From Channallabes apus (lineage: Eukaryota; Chordata; Actinopteri; Siluriformes; Clariidae): 64,000 bases of DNA. Both the position numbers and the translations under genes were made by a program. A model generated the notes under the pieces. It saw nothing but the letters and a program-made list of their open reading frames with translations. It searched no databases and was not told the DNA's origin. Positions 12,601 through 22,316 of the stretch are shown here, in pieces (positions within the stretch are counted from its first letter, which is position 1; each line of letters starts with the position of its first letter). The DNA is taken from the NCBI GenBank assembly GCA_030522415.1, contig CM060126.1:2668333-2732332 (forward strand), read 5' to 3'.

Positions 12601-14863
12601 AGCAAAACAAACAAAACAAAAAAAAAAAGCAATGATTAAACCTGATGATCAGAGATGAAAATTTTTTTTTCATGTGGCCTGAAGCTCAGTTTGTTGAACG
12701 AGCCAAAAAGAAGTCAAACCTGACTAGATCACTTTTCCTCCATTAAATACGAGGGGCGTTCGAGTCAAACCGGGACTCGTGATGGGATTTCTTGTGGATG
12801 ACCGCGTTAAAGTGACGGTACGGTGTTGAGACTCTTAGCCGTAAAACACTTGAACAATGCAAACATTTTAAAGTCACTGCAGTTGTTCCTGTAAACAATC
12901 AGCGAGTGGAACGCCTGATCCTTGGAAATCGAACACAGAACACACTGGGGGTTAAGTGCATTAGTGTCATGGTGATAAGTCCCAGTTTGACTTGAACGGC
13001 CCGCACCGATTTAACACAACCATCATAACAGACATAATTACACACACAATCTTCTCTCACTGAATCATAAATGAACTCACGACATGGGAGGGGCCTCCGC
13101 TCTGAGGTCTGAAGGTCCAGTCGATGGATATTCGGCTGGTCAGTGGATGAGTCGAGGTGAACTTGCAGGACAGAGTGACCGTCTCGCCTTTTACTGCTTT
13201 TATCTCCTCCGGGGCCGTGACCTTTATACCAGACGCCGGGCCAGACCACAACGCTGGAACAGAAAAGTTAATATTCACAACAGTGGAACTAAAAAAAAAA
13301 AAAAAAAGGACTGTATTCTTTTAAAGTCACAATCGATCATGGGTTCAAGAGGGTGCGTTAGGAACATAATCAGAACAGTGATACTCCTTCATTATACATA
13401 ATAAATATATTAGAGGATTCTATGAGTTTCGATAGCGTTGGAACTGGAACCATATAAAAGCAATATCGCACACTCGAGGTCGTGCTGTTGTACTTAATAT
13501 CGGCACATCATAATAACAGCGCTGATATTCATTCACTACAACGGCACGACCTCTTTGATTATTTCCTGTGCGTGGTGTAGTTCTGAGGAATTCTCCCATC
13601 AGTCCCCTTCCCGTATGACATCATCATCACCCACACCGGTGTTGCAGTGAGTTAGTTAACTCCGTACGTTCTCCCCAGGCATCATGTTACACCGTGACCG
13701 CTCTAATGAACACGATTAGACACGTGTTCTGTAACATTCAGGGATTTATTCCCCGCCATATGGACACCGGTGGGAATACTTGGGAAAAATTTCCCGGGCT
13801 GTTTCCGCTGATTATTCCCATAAGATTTCTAATGCATAAATCATGTGTTACCTGAGAATGTTTGAAGTTTTTTTTTTCCCTCGTCCTGTAATAACCTAAA
13901 CTGTGAGTAATCTCATCTGCGTTCACATTACACGACTAAATTACACCCATGATTACTTGCATGAAAGTGTAAATCCTCCGGGTTGTCTGTCAGACACTCT
14001 GTCTGTTAGTCCGTCACTCTGCGTGTCTGATTATGGGCCTGTCTGTCAACTGGCCTGTCTGTCAGTCTGTGAGATTGACTACGGGTATGTCTGTGTGTCT
14101 GTCTGCTGACAAGGATGTCTGTGTGCATGTGTGATAGTATTTGGGCCTCTTCATCTCTCTGTATGTCAGTGTGTGTGTGTGTGTTTACCTGCCTGTCTGA
14201 CTGCAAAGCTTTTGGTCCAACTATATTGAAGTTTAATCTTTCTACATGTCAGTCAATCTATGGTTCTGTCTGTCTGTTGGTTTTTCATCTGTTTTATTGT
14301 TCTTGACTGTCTGTCCATGTTTCTATCTGACGGTCACCTGTTCTATAGTTCTTCCTGTCTTTTATCTGGTCTATGGTTCTGCCTGTCTCAGTCTATGTGT
14401 CCCTCAGTCCGTGGGTCAGCTTGTGTGTCTGTCTGCACTGCTGTAAAGCTGTTGAACAGTTCAGTTTCCTCCCCAGACGGACCACAGAAGACAGAACACT
14501 TCCAGATGATGATATTTCCGTATCTTTTCATCAACATTCCGTGTAACAGCATCGCGTTACTTCTAAGTTCTAAATAAATATGAATTTTCATTTTACTTTC
14601 TGCCCGTGTGTGTAATCTGATGTCTTTATGTCTGTCTATTTGTTTCCACTACTCATGGATCCATTAGAGTGTTATTGACTTTTCCGCACCTTTGAATGGA
14701 AAGTGTTTACTGCAGAGTCTCCTGTGTGTACTTATCTGTTGCAGGGACATGAACATCATGTGTGTGTTTGTGTGTTCCTCTCTAGTTGGTAACTAATACG
14801 CCCAGGAGAACTCCAAACAGTCAGCAAGCTGTTAATTACTGAACTAATATCACAGAACAGAGA

Positions 14864-14894
<31 letters not shown>

Positions 14895-17139
14895 GTGGAT
14901 AAAATAATTTTTTATAAAATCTAAGCTTTAATTGTCTATTTTCCACAGAATCCATTTAGGTAGAATCTTTAAATCTGGTTTCGGTCACTCTAACAAGCTG
15001 GTATTTAACTGCCCTGTGTGCAGTTCCTCGCCACCCCTGAGCACGGGGCAATGGGATTCTTTCCCTAATGGATTTCTTTCCCTAATGAATTTTTCACCAC
15101 TAGGTGCACTAAACTCCAGGAAAGTAAATGGAGCGAGCGGCTATAACTACAGTAAACAGCTTAACAAATCGACCGAACGTCAAAGAACAGCAGTTTTCAC
15201 TGCTAAGGTTATTAGCATTTCGGTGGAATTTATACACGAAATGAATAAGTATTTATTAGAAACTGACAATCTGTCTTTAAGAGCACTGCTAATGAATCGT
15301 ATTTGTTTAAAACTGCACTGAAACAGGATGAGACTGTGCATGGCGCGAGTCAGCCGTGTAACGCCGCTCTCTTTGTTTTAATCTCTGAGATTATGCTCTG
15401 TTCTCCACCAGAGTGAAAACGACCCAGCCGTTGCTCTGGTGACAGAAAGATCCCGGTGAAAAGGATTGTCGAGGTCATCGAGTTTCCTTTCAATCACTTA
15501 CTTCGGAGCCTTTCTTCCTTGTGCGATACCTTGATTAAAATTCTCACACTGGCGCTCGTGCACGCTCCTGAAACTCAAGGCTTCTCGGTGGGTGCCTTTG
15601 CCGTGCGTTTCGGTCTTTGACCTTCAAGTATCTGATCCGAAAGACGAGAAGAAACCTGTGACTAACAGCTCGTCAGCATTTTTGCTAACGGCCTTAAAAC
15701 CGAGCAGTTACCTTTGGATCTGCGGTTCACATTAGCATGCAGTTAGAGCTCTGAACTCTGAAAACAAGCCACGGTTTGAATTGACAAAACCACAAGGTGG
15801 GGGTTAAATGCTAAATCCTGCGTGTCATCCGTCACTCAGGTCTATGTGCAATACTGTAATCTACACAATCCTTTATACGTGCAATAGTCGTCTTGTAGCT
15901 TGTGTTTTTATGTGCAATACCTGTTTAGGGCTTTAGCTTGTGTGTGTGTTTATTTTTATACTAGTATATAAGATTATTTGTACATTGCACTTTTCGATTT
16001 AGAGTTTGTGAGAAACAAAATAACAACCTTTGGAAAAAGCAGAAGATAAATTAGTTGCGTAAAAAAATTATATCACGAGTAATTAATTGAGTGAGGAAGA
16101 AAAGTGAAAGTAAATGGACAGCCAAAAAACATGTACAAAAGGTGAATAATGACAAAGGTATTTTTTAACGGCATTAAAGAACATAAACGCAAAAAGATAA
16201 AAAAAATTCTGATTATGAATTAATTTTTATTATAAATAGTCCAACATCAGTGTCTGATCTCACAAATGTGCTCAATAAACACACTCCTAAACCTTGTGGA
16301 AAGCCTTCACAGAAGAGTTGGAGATGTTACAGCTGCAAAGGGGGCGGAGCCATCATCATAATAAACTCTATTGATTAAGAATCGGATGTAACTCAAGTTC
16401 ATACGCATGTGAAGGCCGGCGAGCAAATACTTTTGGCACTATAGTGTACAGTATATCATGTATACGCACACACAAATATATACTGAATATATAAAAGACA
16501 ACTGTACAAAAAAAAAAGATCAAGCCTGTATTTAGACATGTATCTATGTATATAGACATAAATTGTGTATTTATAAAAAGAGTTGGGGATAAATACAAAT
16601 CTACAGTATGAGTGGTTTAAGTAGTTTAACAGTGTAGTGTAGAGAGTTTAGCAGTGTGATGGATGTGGGGACAGAAACTGGACAGAAATAACAAAAAGTT
16701 GTTTTTTTGACATTTGTTAAATGCAAATGTTCCATTACTCTAACTCATACTTCCGGTCTCGCGCCTTAGGTTCCAAAACCCCGCCCCCTTCACAGGTGTA
16801 ATAATAATTATTATTATTAATGGCCGCGGCGCATGCGCAATACTGCGCTCGCGGCCATTCTACTTCCGCGTTTAAAAAAAAACGAAATCAAACAAACTTG
16901 TGCGCAAATAACACTTTATGACCTTTAATACACCATAAAAACCCGTGTATAAACACTCGCCGCGGTATAAAACACCACTCGAGATTTATTTCTCAGTAAC
17001 AAATATATATATAAAACGCGGCTCGCGCGTCCTTTATTTTCCTCAAACAACAAATTTAAAAACACTTACCGAGGCTGAGAAATAAAACCAAACACATTCC
17101 GGGTCCAGGAGAAGTCCTGTGTGGTCGTAATAAATCCAT
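1447..17139 (-). CDS. mpzl3: Myelin protein zero-like 3, six coding exons
   Basis: Coding exons read on the minus strand: 17139-17070, 13253-13081, 5486-5276, 4669-4483, 4235-4166 and 1518-1447 (783 bp, 260 aa plus stop; human MPZL3 is 235 aa). Exon phases 1, 0, 1, 2, 0 are continuous, and the first three match the MPZ family pattern. Exon 1 encodes a signal peptide (MDLLRPHR, then hydrophobic CLVLFLSL). Exons 2-3 form one V-type Ig domain with cysteines in VTLSCKF and GTYGCAV, tryptophan in IDWTFRP, and N-glycosylation sequons NAS and NGT. Exon 4 gives a transmembrane helix (MLLFFILVPSSLIAIVLL), a Cys-rich juxtamembrane stretch and HSPIEVIDGEE, which resembles KSSIEVSDDTDQEE of human MPZL3. 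The last exon opens with DSDEE, like DSDYEE in the human tail. The family acts in cell adhesion and, for MPZL3, in skin and metabolic biology; function here is inferred. The exon 4 donor (GTCTCG) is weak, so the cytoplasmic tail is the least certain part. Confidence 0.88.
1718..2962. repeat. Diverged triplicated block in mpzl3 intron 5
   Basis: Three related stretches begin near 1718, 2345 and 2700. Each has a core like AAACAAAATGGCGGACAGGC, then a GTCATAAAAG word and an ACCACCATTxTG word. The second and third also share CATTAATTATAATCCAG and AACTAGCTACT. Copies two and three are about 347 bp apart. The first is separated from them by the 21-bp minisatellite. Confidence 0.65.
2036..2212. repeat. 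21-bp minisatellite (TACCCCTCTCTCACCTACTAA units)
   Basis: About eight head-to-tail copies of a 21-bp unit containing CCCCTCTCTCACCTACTAAT, some shortened to the CCCCATCAATACCCCTCTCTC form. It lies within mpzl3 intron 5. It creates a spurious minus-strand frame of repeated GVLVGER residues. Confidence 0.9.
3025..4116. mobile_element. TA-flanked MITE, interrupted by a hAT MITE
   Basis: The left end TACAGTGGAACCTCGCATTG and the right end ATGCTCGTACTCCAAGGTTC plus CACTATA are inverted copies of each other, both flanked by TA. Internal words (CCGCAAGACGAGCAAAGATT, GGAAAACGAGCATTGTCTTG) recur in the element at 11734-12074, confirming one family. A (TG)n tract and the hAT element at 3365-3831 lie inside. 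No transposase is seen. A Tc1/mariner relationship is likely from the TA target but not proven. Confidence 0.75.
3365..3831. mobile_element. hAT-type MITE with 8-bp target duplication
   Basis: Terminal inverted repeats CAGTGGTGTCAAAAGTA (left) and TACTTGACACCTCTG (right) enclose 467 bp rich in TACTTxAGTA words. The sequence GTGTGCAT directly abuts both ends (3357-3364 and 3832-3839), an 8-bp duplication as expected for the hAT superfamily. It is inserted inside the older TA-flanked MITE. No coding capacity is seen. Confidence 0.85.
4166..4235 (-). CDS. mpzl3: mpzl3 coding exon 5 (cytoplasmic tail)
   Basis: Acceptor TTCTCTGCAG and donor GAG|GTCAGG bound 70 bp (phase 2 in, 0 out). It encodes KECVYHHPPSAEKPATCCGM and then YME. 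The two cysteines before an acidic DSD segment recall the CAECLDSD stretch of human MPZL3. The other two frames hit a stop or lack family resemblance. Confidence 0.7.
4483..4669 (-). CDS. mpzl3: mpzl3 coding exon 4 (transmembrane segment and juxtamembrane tail)
   Basis: Acceptor is CCCCCCAG. It encodes KTSVHFSDVAM, the membrane helix, KMLCPCCSPRLRGSHFG and IEVIDGEEMLTY. The proposed donor TACAG|GTCTCG leaves phase 2, which the next exon needs. If this donor is not used, translation continues 15 residues and stops at 4444, giving a shorter alternative C-terminus. Confidence 0.8.
5276..5486 (-). CDS. mpzl3: mpzl3 coding exon 3 (Ig V domain, second half)
   Basis: The acceptor CCCCCTCCCAG and the donor AAGA|GTGAGA bound 211 bp (phase 0 in, 1 out). 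It encodes FFHFYSVSYPPEDG, then DASIRLLNASLNDNGTYGC and RNPPDFQGPPSS. The DASI...DNGTYxC...NPPD pattern is diagnostic for MPZ/MPZL proteins. Confidence 0.95.
5945..6236 (-). mobile_element. Degenerate Tc1-like remnant, related to 59125-59600
   Basis: Shares several words in the same order with 59400-59570: ATCGCTTCATG, TGATGAGTxTCACTAA, AGTGGTTT and TTTAGTxCCAATCCTGTGA. The second copy looks like a decayed Tc1-type transposase read on the minus strand, so this one is assigned to the same family. No intact frame remains. Confidence 0.5.
6236..6316. repeat. (TG)n microsatellite
   Basis: About 40 TG units, nearly perfect, ending in GCGCCTGCGTGCGTGCG. It sits 80 bp left of the Tc1 element. The CVCVCV frames over it are artefacts. 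Confidence 0.98.
6397..7757 (+). mobile_element. Tc1-like transposon with long inverted repeats, defective
   Basis: Ends TACAGGTCCTTCTCAAAAAA and the inverse TTTTTTGAGAAGGACCTGTA are flanked by TA. The inverted repeats extend roughly 190-210 bp inward, sharing GAAGTAGTTCAAGCC and the TTAAAACAATAAAAGGC block. It sits in mpzl3 intron 2, opposite in strand to the gene. About 1.36 kb, slightly shorter than intact Tc1 elements (1.6 kb). Confidence 0.92.
6709..7504 (+). pseudogene. Broken Tc1-like transposase
   Basis: From the ATG at 6709 the frame encodes MGKTADLTAVQKAIIDTLKQ and a helix-turn-helix region. An in-frame TGA follows QSAV near residue 43. The frame resumes with RHLSGKSVGRKKCG and SRATVYRRVQEMGYRLQ (paired-like DNA-binding part). 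An internal deletion then removes the segment that should hold the first catalytic Asp. A second frame carries VKYPQSVMVWGAMSAAGVGP, FIFQHDLAPAHSAK with the second Asp, and [20 protein letters not shown] with the third acidic residue. It cannot encode an active enzyme. Only normal for an old, non-autonomous copy. Confidence 0.9.
7758..9300. other. mpzl3 intron 2, no feature recognised
   Basis: No exon, RNA gene or recognisable transposon was seen on either strand. The short frames here lack family resemblance and splice-site support. Confidence 0.5.
9309..9413. repeat. (TA)n microsatellite with CA interruption
   Basis: Over 100 bp of alternating TA with a short ACACACACAC insert at about 9341-9350. 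Strong potential for cruciform or assembly-length error. Confidence 0.97.
9590..9992. repeat. Purine-rich GA tract region
   Basis: About 400 bp almost entirely of A and G on the plus strand, with (GA)n runs at 9594-9624 and 9877-9900 and imperfect GACAGA/GAAAGA units between them. The complementary SLSLSL frame is an artefact. It lies in mpzl3 intron 2. Confidence 0.85.
10965..11045. repeat. Direct repeat, left copy
   Basis: About 75 bp containing GTAAAATTAATAATCATACA, GGTTCAGACTTTTATC and AGATTTGATGAATCAGTCAT. A diverged second copy is at 12333-12415 in the same orientation. The two flank the 11.2-12.3 kb segment that carries a MITE. Confidence 0.75.
11734..12074. mobile_element. MITE, same family as 3025-4116
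   Basis: The left end reads AATGGAACCTCGGATTACGA and the right end CGTAATCCGAGGTTCCACTG plus TA: long, nearly perfect inverted repeats. Internal CCGCAAGACGAGCAAAGATT and GGAAAACGAGCATTGTCTTG match the first copy. At about 340 bp it is the uninterrupted form of the family. The leftmost bases have decayed into a CA tract. Non-coding. Confidence 0.85.
12333..12415. repeat. Direct repeat, right copy
   Basis: Matches 10965-11045 with the same order of words: TAAAATTAAT, TACAGGTTCA, ACTTTTATC, AGATTTGATGAATCA and TCATATGA. It is diverged by scattered substitutions, so the duplication is not recent. Confidence 0.75.
12748..13012. mobile_element. Short mariner-like MITE
   Basis: Left GAGGGGCGTTCGAGTCAAAC plus CGGGACT and right AGTCCCAGTTTGACTTGAAC plus GGCCCGC are inverted. 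The same type of end (GATGTTCAAGTCAAAGCAGG) bounds the longer relic at 54607-55257. It lies only 69 bp from mpzl3 exon 2. Confidence 0.7.
13081..13253 (-). CDS. mpzl3: mpzl3 coding exon 2 (Ig V domain, first half)
   Basis: Acceptor TTCTGTTCCAG and donor GTC|GTGAGT bound 173 bp (phase 1 in, 0 out). It encodes ALWSGPASGIKVTAPEE, then the first Ig cysteine (VTLSCKF) and the WTFRP motif typical of MPZ-like proteins. The open frame continues past the donor into intron, so the frame alone misplaces both ends. Confidence 0.92.
13983..14455. repeat. Degenerate CTGT/GTCT tetranucleotide region
   Basis: About 470 bp dominated by TGTCTGTC-like words with interruptions. Frames on both strands (repeated SVCLSV-type residues) are artefacts of the repeat. 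In mpzl3 intron 1. Confidence 0.85.
14867..14894. repeat. Poly(A) run of 28
   Basis: Uninterrupted A28 in mpzl3 intron 1, with no adjacent retroelement body that would explain it as a tail. Confidence 0.95.
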
Positions 17140-17260
17140 TTCAGTACTAAAGATAAGGTTTAAAGATGTGGTTTCGGCAGTACACACACAGAGGGGTTAA
17201 AGTTCCGCACCGTCCATGTTTAGCTGAAATCCTGCGCATGCGCAGAGCTACCTGTTGAAC
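16740..17260 (-). promoter_or_regulatory. mpzl3: CpG-rich probable mpzl3 promoter with NRF1-like sites
   Basis: This GC- and CpG-rich patch surrounds mpzl3 coding exon 1 in otherwise AT-rich DNA. It has two palindromic GCGCATGCGC sequences, the NRF1 core: 17234-17243, about 95 bp upstream of the ATG, and 16829-16838 in intron 1. The intronic one lies inside a perfect 10-bp inverted repeat (AATGGCCGCG at 16819-16828, CGCGGCCATT at 16850-16859). No TATA box was identified. Promoter activity is inferred from position and composition. Confidence 0.55.
17070..17139 (-). CDS. mpzl3: mpzl3 coding exon 1 (signal peptide)
   Basis: Starts at the ATG at 17139 and encodes 23 residues plus one base: a short basic N-terminus, then a hydrophobic core. 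The donor is CTCG|GTAAG, near consensus. It leaves phase 1, as first exons of MPZ-family genes do. Confidence 0.85.
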
Positions 17261-17655
17261 AGGTGTATCAGGTGAAACCAGCATTACTATTATTAGTAGT
17301 AGTATCAGTATTAGTAGTAGTATTAATTAGAATTTTTATCCTGGTCATGGTGCAAGTGGGTCATATTAGTCATAAAAACTTTCAATCAATAAATCCAAAA
17401 TAATTTATACCTTTTTATAATTTTTACATGTAATAATACAGTCCATGCTACTCAGGGTAGCCCTTAAAGCTCTGAGCATTTTAGCCATTATTATTGTTTT
17501 TTTTTTTTTTTATAAACATAAATAGGGCTCAGGGTTGTGCAGTATAGGGGGACATTTTTTAGTTATAAAATAGGCAATAATTTTTGTGTAGAAATAGTTA
17601 AAAGATTAAAGCTTAAAATAATCTGCTGATCTTTAACATAATCAGTGATATTATT

Positions 17656-18034
17656 CATTCATTCATTCATTTTCTATACCGCTTAATCCTGTGTTCAGGG
17701 TCGCGGGGGGCCTGGAGCCTATCCCAGGAGACTTCGGGCACTAGGCGGGGTACACCCTGGACAGGGTGCCAATCCATCGCAGGGCACACACACATACACA
17801 CACTCACACACCCAATCACACACTACGGGCAATTTAGGAACGCCAATTAGCCTAACCTGCATATCTTTGGACTGTGGGAGGAAACCGGAGTACCCGGAGG
17901 AAACCCACCAAGCACGGGGAGAACATGCAAACTCCATGCACACAGAGACGGGAATCGAGCCTGGCCGGGGAATCGAACCCAGACCCTGGAGGTGCAAGGC
18001 GACAGTGCTAACCACTACACCACCGCACCGCCCC
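17656..18034 (-). mobile_element. tRNA-headed SINE, full copy
   Basis: The 13-bp target duplication CAGTGATATTATT flanks it (17643-17655 and 18035-18047). On the minus strand it starts with a GC-rich head, an A-box-like TGGTGTAGTGGTTAGCAC and a B-box GGGTTCGATTCCC. A conserved body follows, ending at an ATTCATTCATTC-type tail. Four other clear copies occur in the window. Confidence 0.93.
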
Positions 18035-18047
18035 CAGTGATATTATT

Positions 18048-19702
18048 ATTATTATTATTATTAGAGGTTGAAGTCCACGTACATGTCTGTGTGTCTTTCT
18101 GTACAGCAGAACTCTGTCTAACTTATTAATACAAAGAAATCACATTCTGTAAGGTTGAGTATCTGACGCCTTGTTTACATTCTTTCTTTCATCGTCAGAC
18201 AAATACACTCCCTGTTCGGTAATCGGAGAGAGAATCACAGATGAGAAATGGAAAAAGTCGATCAGATAAAGATGAAGTTTTGCCTTAAAACGACTCCAGC
18301 GTGTTAAAATTCACTTATACCACTTCAGCGCTGTTATTTCAGACAAAGTGAAAATATCAACTAATCCCAGTCAAAATATTCACTTTATCTTTTCTAATTA
18401 ATATCTATTGGTGCAGGTGTTTGTTGAGCAAGTCGCTTATTAGTAGCTTATTTTAAAGTAGATTATTAAATCTCACACATAACTGTTCATAACATCGCTT
18501 TTACTCAACATTTACATTTCACTTATGGTGCTTCAGGGCAGATATCTCAGTACTGCAAAAGTTTTATGAAATTCTGTCCAGAGGTCGATTTAAGAGGCGC
18601 CCACAGTTTGAAACCAACCTTTTATAATCTGGCACAAAACTGCTCATAACTTTTACTTAACATCTTGATTTCATTTATTGTGCAAGTTTAAATTCAGGCA
18701 AAAATCTAAGGACTGGCAAAGTTAATAAAGTTTTCTCCAGACAGTTTTGCGTGATGCTGTGACAGAATCTGTCTAGACAGACATAAAGACATACAGACAC
18801 ACATGTTTCTATTGTTGTTTTAAGTTGTTTCTATGACCAAAAAGTACAATAATAATAATATGCTCATTTTGAGAATTCTACATTTTTGCGACATCGTTCC
18901 CATATTACTGTAGTGGTCCAATTTACAGTACATGTTATAAAAATAATGATAACTTTTATTCCATTCTATTATTTGATAATAGTAATAAATAATAATAATT
19001 ATACTGTATATATATATTTTTTTTTTTAGAAAGAAAGAAAAAGAAAAAAGTTGACCTATGACATGTTGCTGCCGTTTGAGTTTTAAGGGTTTTAATGAGA
19101 TTAATTTATATTTGTCAGAGCTGGAATCATAAACACCATAAAGGATTATTTAGAGTTTCTGATTCTGACTTCTGCTTCTTTTTATCCTCACTTCCGTCTA
19201 TCTCCAGCATCTTCTCACGAAGATCATTTAACAGAAGCAAGAAGAGCCATCATCATATGAAACGTAGTTTTTTTTTTTTTTTACAAAAATGTAATTTAAT
19301 TGTAAGTATTTTGGGGGGACGCGGGTAGCTTCCTTTTCTCTTTTCTTTCTCTCTCAGAAAGAGATCTTTGTTCAGGCGAGTGGTGTCGTGTTCATCTTTC
19401 CTCATCTCCCCTCTTCCTCTGCTTTCTTTCCCTCCATCCTCTACACTTCCCGTGAGAACAGACGATCACCCAAAGTCATCCTCGTTGCCATGCCAACAGA
19501 GAGCACGATCAACAGATTCCGGTTACAGAGAAAGAGAACTGCAAAGAGAGAGAGAGAGAGAGAGATAGAGAGAGACACAGAGAGGGAGAGGAAGGAGAGA
19601 TTGCAGTGTTCTCTTTTCCTCAACAAAGGTCTTTCAAAACTCTGTCTCTAGGTATGTCTCATCTGTAATGTGTGTCACGTTATGAGGAAATAAACTTGTT
19701 TC

Positions 19703-19734
<32 letters not shown>

Positions 19735-20150
19735 GAGGTAGATTAATAATACTAAGTAGTAAAACACGTAGCATCATGTACTTATGTAAAAAAAAATGCA
19801 AATATTATAAATGGGATCATGAATGCATTGATATAAACCTGCACTACTGTCAGGGCCGCTGTGACAGAAAATCAATCAACACCCTCCAACCAATCAGAAT
19901 CAATAGTGCTGTAACTCTTACACTCCCATCAGCCACTGTGTGTCGCATGAGCTTAACGTTTGTCCTTCATGTACCTGGTGTGTTTAAGTTCCAGGTTTAG
20001 TTTGAGCGTTTCGCTCCTGTTCGTAGCTTCATAGTTAATGTTCCTCTTCCTGCTCGTGGTTGTTTTGTTATTCGTTATGGTGATTAATGAGGATTCGAGG
20101 ATTCTGCACTTGCCTCCGCCTCGTCTCTGATCCCTGACACACACTAACCG
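18048..20150. other. Intergenic, only simple repeats seen
   Basis: Upstream of mpzl3. A (GA)n tract lies near 19545-19580 and a (GATA)n tract at 19706-19734. No exon or transposon was recognised. Confidence 0.5.

Positions 20151-20151
<1 letters not shown>

Positions 20152-20199
<48 letters not shown>
20152..20199. repeat. (CA)n microsatellite
   Basis: About 24 CA units, nearly perfect. Confidence 0.97.
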
Positions 20200-20201
<2 letters not shown>

Positions 20202-20769
20202 CTGTCAGTATCAGTATCAGCATCGTAGTCATAACAACCAGTTCATGGGTTAAGCTGTTAAATATTACGCTACCTTGTGAATTTGACCAATTTATTTAAT
20301 AATATCACACAATGTAAACATTTCTTAAACACTTTTCAATCACTGATGATTAAAATGGGAATATTTTAGCGGAATATATAAGGGAAAGTAGAATATAGGA
20401 GTAAAAGTGTGTGTGTGTGTGCGTGTGTGTGTGTGTGTGTGTGTGCATATGATAGGGCTGAGTAAGCATTGTGAGTGTACTGTAAGGGGTAAAAAGTAAG
20501 CTAGTGTCGAATTTCCTATAACACTGAATAAGTATTGGCTCTCTCTCACACACATGCATTACTATATATAAGCTGTATACAGTATAGTAATATATATATT
20601 GTATAATTTTACTATATACATATAATTTTCTGTACTTTTTTTTTTTAAATCACAATATTCTTAATACAATACTCAACATTTTCATTACCACCATTCTTAT
20701 ACTTGGCTTCATGGATATTCCAGTGCAGAATGATTATAAGATCGTGTTCGTCACCACACTCCTATACAA

Positions 20770-21112
20770 CGATGTATTCCTATGCTAATACTGGCAGCTG
20801 AACTGGCTGCCACCTAACACACTGTATAAATGCAGATCATTTCCTGCTATCTGTTTCACCCAGATGAGGATGGGTTCCCTGTTGAGTCTGGTTCCTCTCA
20901 AGGTTTCTTCCTAATGCCTTCTCGGGGAGTTTTTCCTTGCCACTGTCGCCCTCGGCTTGCTCATCAGGGACTATCTGATTTAGATTTTTTAGAATTTACA
21001 TTCATACACATTCACATTCCATACAAACTTAAATAAATATTTTGATTGTGTAAAGCTGCTTTGCGACAATGATAATTATTAAAAGCGCTATACAAATAAA
21101 ATTGAATTGAAT
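20770..21112 (+). mobile_element. Teleost interspersed repeat with TTGAATTGAA tail
   Basis: Contains the widely shared fish repeat words GGTTCCTCTCAAGGTTTCTT, GGAGTTTTTCCTTGCCACTG and TTGCTCATCAGGGA. It ends AAAGCTGCTTTGCGACAATG, then AAAAGCGCTATACAAATAAA and ATTGAATTGAA. The tail of short TTGAA units points to retroposition by a LINE. A reverse-oriented fragment is at 21837-21960. Family name not assigned; the left limit is approximate. Confidence 0.75.
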
Positions 21113-21836
21113 TAATAAGTTTCCACTCCCAAAGTGCAACACCAAGGACATGCAGGGAATCCTGGAGCGCTAGAGAGAATGTCCACAGCTTAAGGAAGAA
21201 CTGGAGTCACCATGACAGAAGCAGGTCATAAATCCACTGCGTATCAGGATTTCCTTCCTATAGGTGAATTAATGTTCTTAGTAGATCACTGGAGTGTGTC
21301 AGAGTGACAAGGTCTCCGGCACGGGCCGCACGAGTGATGAACTGCAATACAGATAAACTGTCATGTTGTATGTTTCATTTCTCGAGCACAAGCTATATAG
21401 ACTTTCGGATGATGGGAACATACTGTATCGTTGCCTTCTTCACCAGTCACTGGTTTCAAAGACATTTTCTTGATGTTTCTTGATGCCCCATGTCACCCCT
21501 GAACCCCTCAACAGCTCACGGCTTTGACCTTTTGGCTTGGCTTTTGACTTCCCACATCCTGCGCCGTGTTATAACCCATCCTACTGCTCACATTTCTGTA
21601 CACAGTGTAGCAACAGAAGTTAATCAAAATTCAATTAAGCGTCATTAAGTTTCCATTACCGCAAGTTCTGGCACAATCAGGAGCTGGATTTGCTCGGCTG
21701 GAGTCAGGCACAGAGGCTTATGCGGAAGCAGCTGGCAGTTGTGAGACTTGCCAAAGAATCACACCACCAGCCGAGGTTTTATATTTACTTCATATCCAAG
21801 CATGTGATCGTTTTTTAGGGTTCCTGGATCTGTCCC

Positions 21837-21960
21837 ATTTCAATTCAACTCAGGTTTATTTGTATAGCGCTTGAACAATTGGCATTGACGCAAAGCAGCT
21901 TTACACAATCAAAAAGATTATGGGAGTTTGTATGAAATGTGAATGTGTATGTTATAAATT
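21837..21960 (-). mobile_element. Tail fragment of the TTGAATTGAA repeat
   Basis: On the minus strand it reads GATTGTGTAAAGCTGCTTTG, then CAATTGTTCAAGCGCTATAC and AAATAAACCTGAGTTGAATT. This is the same 3' end as 20770-21112. Confidence 0.75.
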
Positions 21961-22124
21961 TCCATGCACTTTGAGGATTTTACTTTTACAGAGACAGAAT
22001 ACCCTGACTCCTCATTATTCATACATCTACAGTAGGCACCTAGTCTAACTAGGGACCATGGAGACCAGTGGTGAGCATTTTATTCATTCTCAACTACAAC
22101 CATTGGTAGGACCTCTGGTCAACA

Positions 22125-22316
22125 GGCATTCACACACTACAGGCAATTTAGGGACATGAAATAGCCTAATCTGCATGTCTTTGGATTATGGGAGGAAACC
22201 AGAATACCTGGAGAAAACCCAACAAGGAGAACATGCAAACTCCATGCAAACAGACCCACTACCAAGACCCTGGAGGTGTAAGGTGACAGTGCTAACCACT
22301 GTGCCACTGTGCCACT
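22125..22316 (-). mobile_element. Diverged partial SINE copy
   Basis: Carries CACACACTACAGGCAATTTA, CTGCATGTCTTTGGATTATG, GGAGAACATGCAAACTCCAT and GTGCTAACCACTGTGCC in the order of the SINE at 17656-18034, with several small deletions. It is older than the copies that still have clean target duplications. Confidence 0.8.

Noticed and set aside
13903..14577. Several overlapping frames on both strands
   Set aside because: All derive from degenerate CTGT repeats. Frames open on both strands at once indicate low complexity, not coding.
14932..15321. 129-aa plus-strand frame in mpzl3 intron 1
   Set aside because: No recognisable domain and no flanking splice sites forming a gene. A frame this long is expected by chance somewhere in 64 kb.
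17719..18015. Frames repeated at several loci with the words VSTVALHLQGLGSIPRPGSI
   Set aside because: They are translations of the SINE and recur in every copy (22999-23241, 26364-26732, 46424-46651).
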